Below are positions 17,366-25,951 of a DNA stretch of 64,000 bases, in pieces; the stretch's first letter is position 1; every line of letters begins with the position of its first letter. The stretch comes from CAVOEB01 sp965249645 (GTDB lineage: Bacteria > Pseudomonadota > Alphaproteobacteria > UBA828 > JAPUJA01): NCBI GenBank assembly GCA_965249645.1, contig CBDFML010000010.1:310001-374000 (forward strand), given 5' to 3'. The notes under the pieces are model-generated. The model was not told the DNA's origin, searched no databases, and saw nothing but the letters and a program-made list of their open reading frames with translations. The translations under genes and the position numbers were made by a program.

Positions 17366-17920
17366 ATGACAATGCAGGCGGCAGCCAACCTCCATATCGG
17401 CGGCAAGAAGGCCAAGGACGGCTGGCTCAATCTGAACATCCAGACAGGCCCTCACGTTGACGCGGTGGGAAGCTGCGTCGATCTGGGTCAGTTTGCGGCC
17501 GGGAGTTTCGAGCAGGTCTACGCGTCCCACGTGATCGAGCATCTGGGCTACAAGGCGGAGCTGCCGGCCGCCTTCGGGGAAATCCACCGTGTGCTGAAGC
17601 CGGGCGGCGCCTTTTTCGTGAGCGTTCCCGATCTGGAGACACTGTGCCGGCTGTTCGCCCTGCCGGAGCTTAAATTGGACCAGCGCTGGCGAATCATGCG
17701 CATGCTGTTCGGCGGTCAGATGGACGAGCACGATTTCCACAAGATGGGCTTTACCTGGGAATTCATGCACATGTTTCTCTCGGGTGCGGGGTTCGTATCG
17801 ATTCGGCGGGTGGAGGAGTTCGGCCTGTTCGAGGACGCGAGCAGTCTCCGATTTTTGGGTCATCGCATCAGTCTGAACGTGGAAGCCCGCAAGCCGGAGC
17901 CGGCGGCGGCAACCGGCTAG
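17366..17920 (+). CDS. SAM-dependent methyltransferase-like protein (class I, truncated N-terminal motif)
   Basis: 184 residues. It has the C-terminal half of a class I methyltransferase: SFEQVYASHVIEHLGY, EIHRVLKPGGAFFVSVPD, then LFGGQMDEHDFHKMGFTWEF. The glycine-rich SAM motif I is replaced by LHIGGKKAKDGWLNLNIQ, a pattern typical of DUF-like methyltransferases of surface polysaccharide or glycan clusters. The substrate is unknown. Its TAG overlaps the convergent FkbM stop. Confidence 0.75.
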   Translation: MTMQAAANLHIGGKKAKDGWLNLNIQTGPHVDAVGSCVDLGQFAAGSFEQVYASHVIEHLGYKAELPAAFGEIHRVLKPGGAFFVSVPDLETLCRLFALPELKLDQRWRIMRMLFGGQMDEHDFHKMGFTWEFMHMFLSGAGFVSIRRVEEFGLFEDASSLRFLGHRISLNVEARKPEPAAATG

Positions 17921-18774
17921 TCAGCTCCCAGAGCGGAAATTCTCTCGACATACGCGGCGGCGAGTGTGCCGCCGTCACGCCGGTCGATTTCCGTTAGGAC
18001 GACCAGGCAGAGGTCGAACGAGCGGACAAGATCGTGAAGCAGCACCGCGAGCTTGGGCAGCTTTTCCGTGGCCAGTGTCTCGAGCTTCATGAAGTCCCGG
18101 ACATAGATGGCGTCCGACCAGAGGAACTGGCGAAGCCCGCGGTTCTTGTCCTTGCCGACGAGCAGCGGCTTGAAACAACGCATCCCGAATCCGTTGAAGG
18201 TATGGAACTGAAAGCCTGCGGCGCGCATGACACCGTCGACGTCGGCGAATAGAGGCTGGTTCACATAGAGTTGGACGAATTCAACCTCGGTCTGGACCAG
18301 CGTTGCCGACGCCAAGGCTTTCGCAGCGCCCTTAAAAACGTTGAGCTCCGAACCCTGGACGTCGATCTTAATGAAATCGACGTCGCCGAGGCCGTCGATG
18401 TCGTCGAGGCGGCGGGTTTTGACGGGATGGGTCTTTTGCAGGGTCGTCAATTCGTGTAGGTTCTGGAATTTCTCGAGCAGGGCCTGGTTAGGCGGGTAGA
18501 GGGAGCCGGTCGCGGCCCAGTTCGTCTCGTAGAACGTGGCGTCCGCCCCGTCTCCGATAAAATAGGGATAGAACCGGTGCGGCTCGCCGTGCAATTCGTT
18601 GAGCCGCTCGCACTCTTCCGGATTGGGCTCGAATCCGACGACTCGCGCCTTGTTCGCGCTTAGCAGCGACGCATAGGGCTCCGAACCGGAGCCCAGCGAC
18701 ATGGCGCCGATATCGACGATATTGATCGTTGCGACGTCGGGGATCAGGTCGATCAGGCTGAACGGCTGAGCCAT
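17917..18774 (-). CDS. FkbM family methyltransferase
   Basis: 285 residues from the ATG at 18774. FkbM landmarks: INIVDIGAMSLGSGSEPY (SAM site), VVGFEPNPEECERL (acidic ribose-binding turn), VDFIKIDVQGSELNVFKGA, and ATLVQTEVEFVQLY. FkbM enzymes O-methylate sugars or small molecules. It sits beside another methyltransferase on the opposite strand, perhaps in glycan decoration. Convergent stops overlap. Confidence 0.87.
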   Translation of the reverse strand: MAQPFSLIDLIPDVATINIVDIGAMSLGSGSEPYASLLSANKARVVGFEPNPEECERLNELHGEPHRFYPYFIGDGADATFYETNWAATGSLYPPNQALLEKFQNLHELTTLQKTHPVKTRRLDDIDGLGDVDFIKIDVQGSELNVFKGAAKALASATLVQTEVEFVQLYVNQPLFADVDGVMRAAGFQFHTFNGFGMRCFKPLLVGKDKNRGLRQFLWSDAIYVRDFMKLETLATEKLPKLAVLLHDLVRSFDLCLVVLTEIDRRDGGTLAAAYVERISALGAD

Positions 18775-18810
18775 GGGTTGCCTTTCGGGCCGCAAGGGCT
18801 TCGACGAATC

Positions 18811-19980
18811 CTAGAGAAACCGCGCGATGTTGAAGGGCGCGAGTATGGCGGGGTGTTCACCCATCGCCATCAGGGCCGCGGCCTCGCCGACGGCCGGGCC
18901 CATCTTGAAACCGTGGCCCGAGGAGCCGCAGACGACGAACAGGCCATCGGTGCCGGGCACGGCGTCGATGATCGGGTATTCGTCGGGGCTCATGTCGTAA
19001 AGCCCGGCATAGCCCGGTCGGATGCCGCATTGCTCGAGCGCGGGGATGCGCGGCAGGAAGGTCTCGAGGATGGAGATCGCCTCGTCGGTCTCGACCCCCT
19101 CGCGGTAGCTGTTGGGATCGGTGACCGTTTCCTTGCAGCCTGCATCGTTGTGATCGATGCCGGTGCCTCCGGCCGACCAGGTTCCGAGCAGGATGGCACT
19201 GTTGCCGTCGGGCCGGCCGTAGTTCATCCGGGCGTCGTCGCCCCAGCAGACGGACAAGATGCGCCGCGCGTAGTTGGGTGCATCGAGCACCGCCATGGGG
19301 TGGCGTTCGATGAAGAGGGGCAAATCGACGCCGACCTGGGCGAGCAGCGGCTTGGTCCAGACCCCGGCGGTGAGCAGAATTTTTTCGGCGTGGAGCGTCT
19401 CGCCGCCGTCGGTCTCGACGCCGGTGATCTTACCACCTTCGTTGAGCAGGCGAGCAGCGACGGTGTTCTGGCGGACGTCGCAGCCCCGGTCCTTCGCGCC
19501 TTTGACCAGCGCGTTGGCGGCGCTGTAGCTGTCCGCATAGCCGCCGAATTCGGGCTCCCAGACCCCCAACTCGACACCGTCGAAATTGAAATCGGGACAC
19601 AGCCGAGGCAGGTCGCTCGCGGGCAGGGTCTCGACCTCGCAGCCCAGAGCCTTAATTTGCTCCGCGGTTGCCCGGAACTCGGCCGCGCTGCTCTCGCCGC
19701 AGCACCACAAGTGGCCAATCGGGTTCCAGCCGGCGCTCTCGCCGGTTATCTCGGACATCGCCTTGAGGATCTCGATGCCTCGCTTGGCCAGAAGCCGGAG
19801 TTCGGGCACGAGGTAAAAGACGGCGCACACCGCAGACGATCGACCCGTCGGCCCTGAGCCCGGAAATTCGCGTTCGAGAAGCAGGACATCGTGACCGCGA
19901 TCGGCCAGCGCGAAGGCGGCGCCCGCGCCCGCGATCCCGGCGCCGACGACGATGATTTCGGCGGAATTCTTCTCACTCAT
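18811..19980 (-). CDS. FAD-dependent oxidoreductase (DAO family), copy 1 of a tandem pair
   Basis: 389 residues from the ATG at 19980. N-terminal FAD motif IIVVGAGIAGAGAAFALADRG with the ELLLER-type ribose site (LLLEREFPGSG), C-terminal PIIDAVPGTDGLFVVCGSSGHG and FKMGPAVGEAAALMAMG, as in glycine/sarcosine/D-amino-acid oxidases. The substrate amine is not known. It is about 80% identical by eye to the gene just upstream, including the same start MSEKNSAEIIVVGAGIAG. The pair is separated by 47 bp. Confidence 0.85.
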   Translation of the reverse strand: MSEKNSAEIIVVGAGIAGAGAAFALADRGHDVLLLEREFPGSGPTGRSSAVCAVFYLVPELRLLAKRGIEILKAMSEITGESAGWNPIGHLWCCGESSAAEFRATAEQIKALGCEVETLPASDLPRLCPDFNFDGVELGVWEPEFGGYADSYSAANALVKGAKDRGCDVRQNTVAARLLNEGGKITGVETDGGETLHAEKILLTAGVWTKPLLAQVGVDLPLFIERHPMAVLDAPNYARRILSVCWGDDARMNYGRPDGNSAILLGTWSAGGTGIDHNDAGCKETVTDPNSYREGVETDEAISILETFLPRIPALEQCGIRPGYAGLYDMSPDEYPIIDAVPGTDGLFVVCGSSGHGFKMGPAVGEAAALMAMGEHPAILAPFNIARFL

Positions 19981-20027
19981 GACGCTCTTCCGTTGCGCAC
20001 CGCCGAAACGCCCGGTCGGGCACAGTG

Positions 20028-21194
20028 CTACATAAATCGCGTGATGTTGAAGGGCTCGAGCATGGCGGGCTTCTCGCCCATTGCCATCAGGGCCGCCGCC
20101 TCGCCGACACCCGCGCCCATCTTGAAGCCGTGGCCCGAGGAGCCGCAGACGACGAGCAGGCCGTCCGTGCCCGGCACCGCGTCGATGACCGGGTTGTCGT
20201 CGGGGCTCATGTCGTAGAGCCCGGCATAGCCCGGGCGGATGCCGCATTGTTCGAGCGCCGGGATGCGCGGCAGGAAGGTCTCGAGGATCGAGACCGCCTC
20301 GTCGGTCTCCACGCCTTCGCGGTAGCCGTCGGGCTCGCTCACCGCGTCCTCGCGGCCCGCCTCGTCGTGGCGGATCCCCGTGCCGCCGCCCGACCAGGTG
20401 CCGAGCAGGATAGCGCTGTTGCCATCGGGGCGGCCGTAGTTCATCCGGATGTCGTCGACCCAGCAGACGGGCATGATACGCCGCGCGTAGTTGGGTGCAT
20501 CGAGCACCGCCATGGGGTGGCGTTCGATGAAGATAGGCAGGTCGACGCCGACCTGGGCGAGCAGCGGCTTGGTCCAGACACCGGTGGTGAGCAGAACCGT
20601 CCCGGCGTGGAGCGTCTCGCCGCCGTCGGTCTCAATCCCGGTAATCCTGCCGCCGTCGCTCAGCAGGCGGGTGGCGATAGTGTTCTGGCGGACGTCGCAG
20701 CCCCGATCCTTCGCGCCTTTGACCAGCGCGTTGGCGGCGCTGTAGGAATCCGCATAGCCGCAGGTCGGCTCCCAGACCGCCATCTCGACGCCGTCGAAGT
20801 TGAAGTCGGGGCAGAGCGCCGGCAGTTCGCTGGCCGCGAGCGCCTCGATGTCGCAGCCCAGCGCCTTGATCTGCTCAACCGCGGTGCGGAACTCGGTGGC
20901 CGTGTTCTCGCCGCAGCACCAGAGATCGCCGATCGGGTTCCAGCCCGCGCTTTCGCCGGTGAGATCGGGAATCGCGCGCAGGATTTCTATGCCCCGCTTG
21001 GCGAGCAATTGAAGCTCGGGCATCAGGTAGAAGACGTGGCACAGCGCGGACGACTTTCCCGTCGGGCCCGAGGCAGGAAATTCACGCTCGAGCAGCATGA
21101 CGTCGTGGCCGCGCTCGGCCAGCGCGAAGGCGGCGCCCGAACCGGCGATACCGGCGCCGACGACGATGATTTCGGCGGAATTCTTCTCGCTCAT
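20028..21194 (-). CDS. FAD-dependent oxidoreductase (DAO family), copy 2 of a tandem pair
   Basis: 388 residues, one shorter than copy 1 owing to a single-residue difference near residue 142 (EPTCGYADS against EPEFGGYADS). Same FAD fingerprint at the N-terminus and same FKMGAGVGEAAALMAMG tail. Divergent positions cluster on residues 80-140 and near 290-305, where substrate contacts could lie, while the C-terminal 90 residues are almost identical. It is the promoter-proximal copy. Likely flavin amine oxidase or dehydrogenase; the electron acceptor is unknown. Confidence 0.85.
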   Translation of the reverse strand: MSEKNSAEIIVVGAGIAGSGAAFALAERGHDVMLLEREFPASGPTGKSSALCHVFYLMPELQLLAKRGIEILRAIPDLTGESAGWNPIGDLWCCGENTATEFRTAVEQIKALGCDIEALAASELPALCPDFNFDGVEMAVWEPTCGYADSYSAANALVKGAKDRGCDVRQNTIATRLLSDGGRITGIETDGGETLHAGTVLLTTGVWTKPLLAQVGVDLPIFIERHPMAVLDAPNYARRIMPVCWVDDIRMNYGRPDGNSAILLGTWSGGGTGIRHDEAGREDAVSEPDGYREGVETDEAVSILETFLPRIPALEQCGIRPGYAGLYDMSPDDNPVIDAVPGTDGLLVVCGSSGHGFKMGAGVGEAAALMAMGEKPAMLEPFNITRFM

Positions 21195-21441
21195 GACGCT
21201 CTCCCTCGACGCGGCCTCGTCCCGACAGAAACCGCTTCTTTTTCGCTCACGCCAGCGGACCTGACGGTCCGCCTGTCCGGTGCATCCATGCGCTCAGTCG
21301 CCGCGCAGGCTGGCGCGGGTGCGCCGCAGCAGCGGCGAGCCGCGCTCGTGGCCCTGAGCGGCCCTCTACGAGGGGTCCACTCTCGCCACTCATGGTAACG
21401 CGTTGGGGTTCAATGAGAACGGGCTTAGCCCCTGTGGGAGG
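21195..21441. other. Intergenic spacer between mtnP and the FAD oxidoreductase pair
   Basis: No gene recognised. It holds an inverted repeat around 21260-21277 (GCGGACC, 4-base loop, GGTCCGC) without a U-run on either strand, and a weaker TTAGCC/GGCTAA pair just after the mtnP stop. These could slow or stop transcription from mtnP, and the promoter of the minus-strand FAD pair must lie here, but I could not identify a convincing one. Confidence 0.4.
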
Positions 21442-22350
21442 CTAACCTTTCGGCGCGAGCATGCGGCCGGCGACGGCGTCGAGCCTGGCCACCAGCACCG
21501 GATCGCGGGCCTCGGGCGCGGTGACCAGAGCGCTCTCCAGGCTGTGATGGCAGCCCTCGACGCAAGGTTGTTCACGCTCGTGCAGGCGGGGGGCCAGCGC
21601 CTTGATCAGGGCGCGCGCCTTCTCGGCGTTTTCCATCAACACCTTGACGATTGCCTCGACGGTGACGTCGGTGTGGTCGTCGTGCCAGCAATCGTAGTCG
21701 GTGATCATGGCGATGCTGGCGTAGCAAAGTTCGGCTTCGCGGGCGAGCTTTGCCTCGGGCATGTTGGTCATGCCGATGATGTCGCAGCCCCAGGAGCGGT
21801 AGAGCTCGGATTCCGCGAGGGTCGAAAATTGCGGCCCTTCCATCGCAAGATAAGTGCCGCCGAGCACGAGATCCTGATCGAGCGCAGTGGCGGCGGCGGC
21901 GAGATGGCGGCCCAGCCGGCCGCACACGGGCCGGGCCATCGAGACGTGGGCGACCATGCCGGGCCCGAAAAAACTTTTCTCGCGGGCAAAGGTGCGGTCG
22001 ATGAACTGATCGACCAGGACGAACAGGCCCGGCTCGAGCAGTTCGCGCAGGCTGCCCACGGCGGAGAGCGAGAGGATCTCGGTGGCGCCCGCGCGCTTGA
22101 GCGCGTCGATGTTGGCACGGTAGTCGATGTCCCCCGGGGGCAGACGGTGGCCGCGACCGTGGCGGGGCAGGAAGAGCAGGACCTGGCCGTCGAGCTCGCC
22201 GCGCAGGATGGCGTCCGACGGCGTGCCGAAGGGCGAGGCGACCTCGATCCACTCGGTGTTCTCGAGGCCGTCGATTTCGTAGAGCCCGCTGCCGCCGATG
22301 ATGCCGAGCACGGGCGGGGTGCCGGGGGTGTTCTTTTTGTCTTTCGGCAT
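21442..22350 (-). CDS. mtnP: S-methyl-5'-thioadenosine phosphorylase
   Basis: 302 residues of the purine-nucleoside-phosphorylase family. Landmarks are LGIIGGSGLYEIDGL, FLPRHGRGHRLPPG, the FxxxGTYLAMEGPQFST region, MTNMPEAKLAREAELCYASIAMITDYDCW (in part). It splits methylthioadenosine to methylthioribose-1-phosphate and adenine in methionine salvage. Its ATG shares a base with the ychF stop, so the two form one operon (pth-ychF-mtnP). Confidence 0.92.
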   Translation of the reverse strand: MPKDKKNTPGTPPVLGIIGGSGLYEIDGLENTEWIEVASPFGTPSDAILRGELDGQVLLFLPRHGRGHRLPPGDIDYRANIDALKRAGATEILSLSAVGSLRELLEPGLFVLVDQFIDRTFAREKSFFGPGMVAHVSMARPVCGRLGRHLAAAATALDQDLVLGGTYLAMEGPQFSTLAESELYRSWGCDIIGMTNMPEAKLAREAELCYASIAMITDYDCWHDDHTDVTVEAIVKVLMENAEKARALIKALAPRLHEREQPCVEGCHHSLESALVTAPEARDPVLVARLDAVAGRMLAPKG

Positions 22351-23447
22351 CAGACGTTGAATCGGAAAAGAATGATGTCGCCGTTGCGCACGACGTAATC
22401 GCGGCCTTCCTGGCGCATCTTGCCTGCCTCCTTCGCTCCCTGTTCGCCGCCACCAGCGACGTAGTCATCGTAAGCGATGGTCTCGGCGCAGATAAAGCCC
22501 CGTTCGAAGTCGCTGTGGATGGTGCCCGCGGCCTGGGGCGCGCCGGCGCCGCGCGGAATCGTCCAGGCGCGGGCCTCCTTGGGCCCGGCGGTGAAGAAGG
22601 TGACCAGATCGAGCAGCCGATAGGCGGCGTGGGCGACGCGGATGAGCCCCATCTCTTCGAGGCCCAGCCCGGCGAGAAATTCGTCGCGCGTCTCACTGTC
22701 GAGCCGGGCGATTTCGGCCTCGATGGCGCTCGAAATCACCACCATCGCGGCACCCTGTTCGGCGGCCATGGCGGCGACGGCGTCGGAATGGGCGTTGCCC
22801 GGGGCAGCAACGTCCTCGTCGACGTTGCAGACATAGAGCACCGGCTTGGCGGTGAGCAGCTGGAGCATGGCAAAGGCGCGCTTCTCTTCGGGCTTGCGGG
22901 CGACGCTGCTTGCGGGTGCTCCGTCGCGCAACGCCGCCAGCGCCCGCTCGATCAGATCGACCTGGAGGGTGGCCTCCTTGTCGCCGCCGCGCGCCTTCTT
23001 GACCGCGGGATCAAGGCGCCGCTCAAGACTTTCGAGGTCGGCCAGCAAAAGCTCGGTCTCGATCAGCTGAGCGTCGCGCACGGGGTCGATCGAGCCCTCG
23101 ACATGGACGATGTCGCCGGAGTCGAAGCAGCGCAGCAGATGGATGATGGCGTCGACCTCGCGGATATGGCCGAGAAACTTGTTGCCCAGCCCCTGACCTT
23201 CGCTGGCCCCCTTGACGAGACCGGCGATGTCGACGAACTCGAGCCAGGTGGGTATCACCTGTGCCGATTTGGCGAGCTCGGCGAGGGCGTCGAGCCGGGG
23301 CTCGGCCACGGTGACCCGGCCGACATTGGGCTCGATGGTACAGAACGGGTAGTTTGCCGTTTCCGCCGCTTCGTTCATGGTCATGGCGTTGAACAGGGTC
23401 GACTTGCCGACGTTGGGCAGTCCGACGATGCCGCATTTAAGTCCCAT
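22350..23447 (-). CDS. ychF: YchF/Obg-family redox-regulated ATPase
   Basis: 365 residues from the second of two closely spaced ATGs (23447), which keeps a GAGG six bases upstream; the first (23453) sits against it. Motifs: GLPNVGKSTLFNAM (P-loop), GLVKGASEGQGLGNKFL (switch), YVCNVDE in place of NKxD, and C-terminal TGS domain with RDYVVRNGDIILFRFNV. YchF binds ATP rather than GTP and associates with ribosomes. It overlaps the pth tail. Confidence 0.93.
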   Translation of the reverse strand: MGLKCGIVGLPNVGKSTLFNAMTMNEAAETANYPFCTIEPNVGRVTVAEPRLDALAELAKSAQVIPTWLEFVDIAGLVKGASEGQGLGNKFLGHIREVDAIIHLLRCFDSGDIVHVEGSIDPVRDAQLIETELLLADLESLERRLDPAVKKARGGDKEATLQVDLIERALAALRDGAPASSVARKPEEKRAFAMLQLLTAKPVLYVCNVDEDVAAPGNAHSDAVAAMAAEQGAAMVVISSAIEAEIARLDSETRDEFLAGLGLEEMGLIRVAHAAYRLLDLVTFFTAGPKEARAWTIPRGAGAPQAAGTIHSDFERGFICAETIAYDDYVAGGGEQGAKEAGKMRQEGRDYVVRNGDIILFRFNV

Positions 23448-24090
23448 CGCCATCCTCGTCGCCGGATTGCGCAGCGGGCGTCTCGTCCGATTTATCGTCT
23501 TCGGGGTCGCTCGCGGGCGGCGGGGCGAGCCGGGCGACCTCGCTCATGAACGCGTTGTCCTCCGCCGCGGCGAGCCGGGGCGTGGCGTCGGCGACGGCCT
23601 CGAGCAGGGGCTTGAGCCAATCGGCTTCGGCGGCGGTGAAATCGTCGAGCACATAGGGCGTCACCCGGTCGCGATCGCCCGGATGGCCGATGCCGATGCG
23701 CACGCGGCGGTACTCGCTTCCGATATGGGCGTCGAGCGAGCGCAGGCCGTTATGGCCGGCCGCGCCGCCGCCGGTCTTGGTCCGAAGCTTGCCCGGCGCC
23801 AGATCGAGCTCGTCATGGACGACGACCAGCTCACCCGGCTCGATCTTGTAAAAGCGCACCGCGGCGCCGACCGCGCGGCCTGAGTCGTTCATGTAGGTCG
23901 AGGGCTTGAGCAGCAGGGTCTTGAGCTCGCCCAACGTGCCCTCGGCGACCTCGGCGAACAGCCGGCTGCGCGCCCGGAAGGGGGCAAAGCCGTGGCGTGC
24001 CGCGATCGCGTCGAGCGCCATAAAGCCCACATTGTGGCGCTGGCGCGCATGGGATGGGCCCGGATTGCCGAGCCCCACAAGGAGAAGCAT
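23437..24090 (-). CDS. pth: Peptidyl-tRNA hydrolase
   Basis: 217 residues: standard Pth core of about 190 plus an acidic tail (SDPEDDKSDETPAAQSGDED). Landmarks GLGNPGPSHARQRHNVG with the catalytic His, LLKPSTYMNDSG, VVVHDELDLAPGKLR and GHNGLRSLDAHIGS. It releases peptides from prematurely dissociated peptidyl-tRNA. It lies between rplY and ychF, the usual order. Confidence 0.94.
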   Translation of the reverse strand: MLLLVGLGNPGPSHARQRHNVGFMALDAIAARHGFAPFRARSRLFAEVAEGTLGELKTLLLKPSTYMNDSGRAVGAAVRFYKIEPGELVVVHDELDLAPGKLRTKTGGGAAGHNGLRSLDAHIGSEYRRVRIGIGHPGDRDRVTPYVLDDFTAAEADWLKPLLEAVADATPRLAAAEDNAFMSEVARLAPPPASDPEDDKSDETPAAQSGDEDGDGT

Positions 24091-24120
24091 GATCGGGCCG
24101 CGTTGCGCGGACAGGGGCCG

Positions 24121-24819
24121 CTAGTCGCCCTTGTCCTCGGCAGTCTCCGCCGTCTCGGCGCCCTCTTCGCCTTCCTCGCCCTCTTCGCCTTCCTCGCCCT
24201 CCAGGCCTTCCTCGCCCTCCAGGTCTTCTTCTTCCTCGACCGGCTCTTCCATGATCGTGGGCGCGGCGACGGTGGCGACGGTGAAGTCGCGATCGGTGAT
24301 CGTCGGCGTCACTCCTTCGGGCAGGTTCGCGGCGCTGATATGGATCGTATCGCCGATCTCGAGGTCGGCCAGAGAGAACAGGATCTCGTTCGGGATCGAC
24401 TCAACCGGACAGTTGAGCTCAACGGTGTGACGCACGACGTTGACCACGCCGCCCTGGCGCAGGCCGGGACAGTCTTCCTCGTCGGTGAAGTGACAGGCCA
24501 CCTCGACGTTGATCTTGGCGCCCACGACAAAGCGCAGGAAGTCGATATGCAGCGGCGCGTCGGTCACCGGATGGAACTGCACGTCGCGCGCCAGAACCCG
24601 ATGGGCGGCGCCGTCGATTTCCAGATCGTAGAGCCGGGTGAAGAACCCGGCGCGGTGAATCTCGCGGCTGATCATACGCAGATCGAGCGCAATTGACTGG
24701 GGGGCTTCCTTGGCGCCGTAAATGACGGCGGGAATCCGTCCCTCGCGGCGCAGTGCACGGGCGGCCCCTTTTCCACTCCCGTCGCGCCCGTGGGCGGCTA
24801 TTGTCGATACCTCGACCAT
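24121..24819 (-). CDS. rplY: 50S ribosomal protein L25 (general stress Ctc form)
   Basis: 232 residues from the ATG at 24819; the extra 20 upstream codons are not supported. L25 N-terminal domain (GKGAARALRREGRIPAVIYG, LARDVQFHPVTDAPLHIDFLR) binds 5S rRNA, followed by the TL5/CTC C-terminal domain. The tail from about residue 190 is a Glu/Gly-rich low-complexity run made of EEGEEGEEG-type repeats, longer than in most relatives. Repeats show in the DNA as a ctc/ttc-rich stretch at 24151-24250. Confidence 0.92.
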   Translation of the reverse strand: MVEVSTIAAHGRDGSGKGAARALRREGRIPAVIYGAKEAPQSIALDLRMISREIHRAGFFTRLYDLEIDGAAHRVLARDVQFHPVTDAPLHIDFLRFVVGAKINVEVACHFTDEEDCPGLRQGGVVNVVRHTVELNCPVESIPNEILFSLADLEIGDTIHISAANLPEGVTPTITDRDFTVATVAAPTIMEEPVEEEEDLEGEEGLEGEEGEEGEEGEEGAETAETAEDKGD

Positions 24820-24904
24820 GGCTCGTCTCCTTGTCGAAAAGTCGCCGGTGCGGCCTCCAGGGGTGCCGACGCCAGCCAACGGGCTGTGTTATGCCGGAAA
24901 AGCG

Positions 24905-25837
24905 TCAGTCGAACAAGCTCGAAACGGAGCTTTCGTCGCTGATCCGGCGCATCGCCTCGCCCATCAGTTCCGCGATGGACAGCACATGGATGTTTTCGGC
25001 TACGCGCACCGCCTCGGTCATCTGGATGCTGTCGGTTACCACGAGGCGCTCAAGCGCGCTTGACGCGACCCGCGACGCGGCGCCGCCCGAAAGCACGCCG
25101 TGGGTGACATAGGCCATGACCGACGCGGCGCCCTCGTCCTTGAGCCGCTTGGCGGCGTTGCACAGCGTGCCCGCCGAATCGACGATGTCGTCAACCATAA
25201 TGCAGCGCCGACCCTCGACGTCGCCGATCACATTCATCACTTCGGAGACCCCGGCGCGCTCGCGCCGCTTGTCGACGATGGCGAGATCGGCGTCGAGCCG
25301 CTTGGCGATCGCCCGCGCTCGGACCACACCGCCGACGTCGGGCGAGATGATCATCAGGTCGTCGGCGTTGAAGTTCTCCTCGACATGCTTGACGATCACC
25401 GGCGCGGAATAGAGGTTGTCCACCGGGATGTCGAAGAAGCCCTGGATCTGACCGGCGTGCAGATCCATGGTGAGTACCCGGTTGGCGCCGGCGACGGTAA
25501 TCAGGTCGGCGACCAGCTTGGCCGAGATCGGCGTGCGCGGGCCGGGTTTGCGATCCTGGCGCGCGTAGCCGAAATAAGGAATGACCGCGGTGATTCGCCG
25601 GGCCGAGGCGCGCTTGAGCGCGTCCAGGCAGACGAGCAGCTCCATCAGGTTGTCGTTGGCGGGAAACGAGGTCGACTGGATGATGAAGACATCCTCGCCG
25701 CGCACGTTCTCGTGGATCTCGACGAAGACCTCCATGTCGGAAAAGCGGCGGATGCTCGCTTTGGTAAGCGGTAGGTTGAGCGTCGTCGCTATCGCTTCCG
25801 CGAGGCCCCGGTTGCTGTTGCCTGCGACCAGTTTCAT
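24905..25837 (-). CDS. prs: Ribose-phosphate pyrophosphokinase
   Basis: 310 residues. PRPP synthase signatures: KASIRRFSDMEVFVEIHENVRG (in part), GYARQDRKPGPRTPI, LTMDLHAGQIQGFFDIPVDNL (in part), and the PRPP loop VDDIVDSAGTLCNAA. It makes PRPP from ribose-5-phosphate and ATP. Placed just upstream of rplY in the same direction, a common alphaproteobacterial order (prs-rplY-pth-ychF). Confidence 0.95.
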   Translation of the reverse strand: MKLVAGNSNRGLAEAIATTLNLPLTKASIRRFSDMEVFVEIHENVRGEDVFIIQSTSFPANDNLMELLVCLDALKRASARRITAVIPYFGYARQDRKPGPRTPISAKLVADLITVAGANRVLTMDLHAGQIQGFFDIPVDNLYSAPVIVKHVEENFNADDLMIISPDVGGVVRARAIAKRLDADLAIVDKRRERAGVSEVMNVIGDVEGRRCIMVDDIVDSAGTLCNAAKRLKDEGAASVMAYVTHGVLSGGAASRVASSALERLVVTDSIQMTEAVRVAENIHVLSIAELMGEAMRRISDESSVSSLFD

Positions 25838-25951
25838 GGCTGTCCGTCCTTGCGACTGATCCCCCGGCGGCGGCAGGGCGTTTGGCGTGTATCTGTTACC
25901 GCGGCGAAATCTACCAACCTGCCCGCGCCCTGTAAACGTCCACGCGCGCCG

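Noticed and set aside
21255..21290. Intrinsic terminator in the mtnP downstream spacer
   Set aside because: The GCGGACC/GGTCCGC hairpin has no U-run on either strand, so it is listed only as an inverted repeat.
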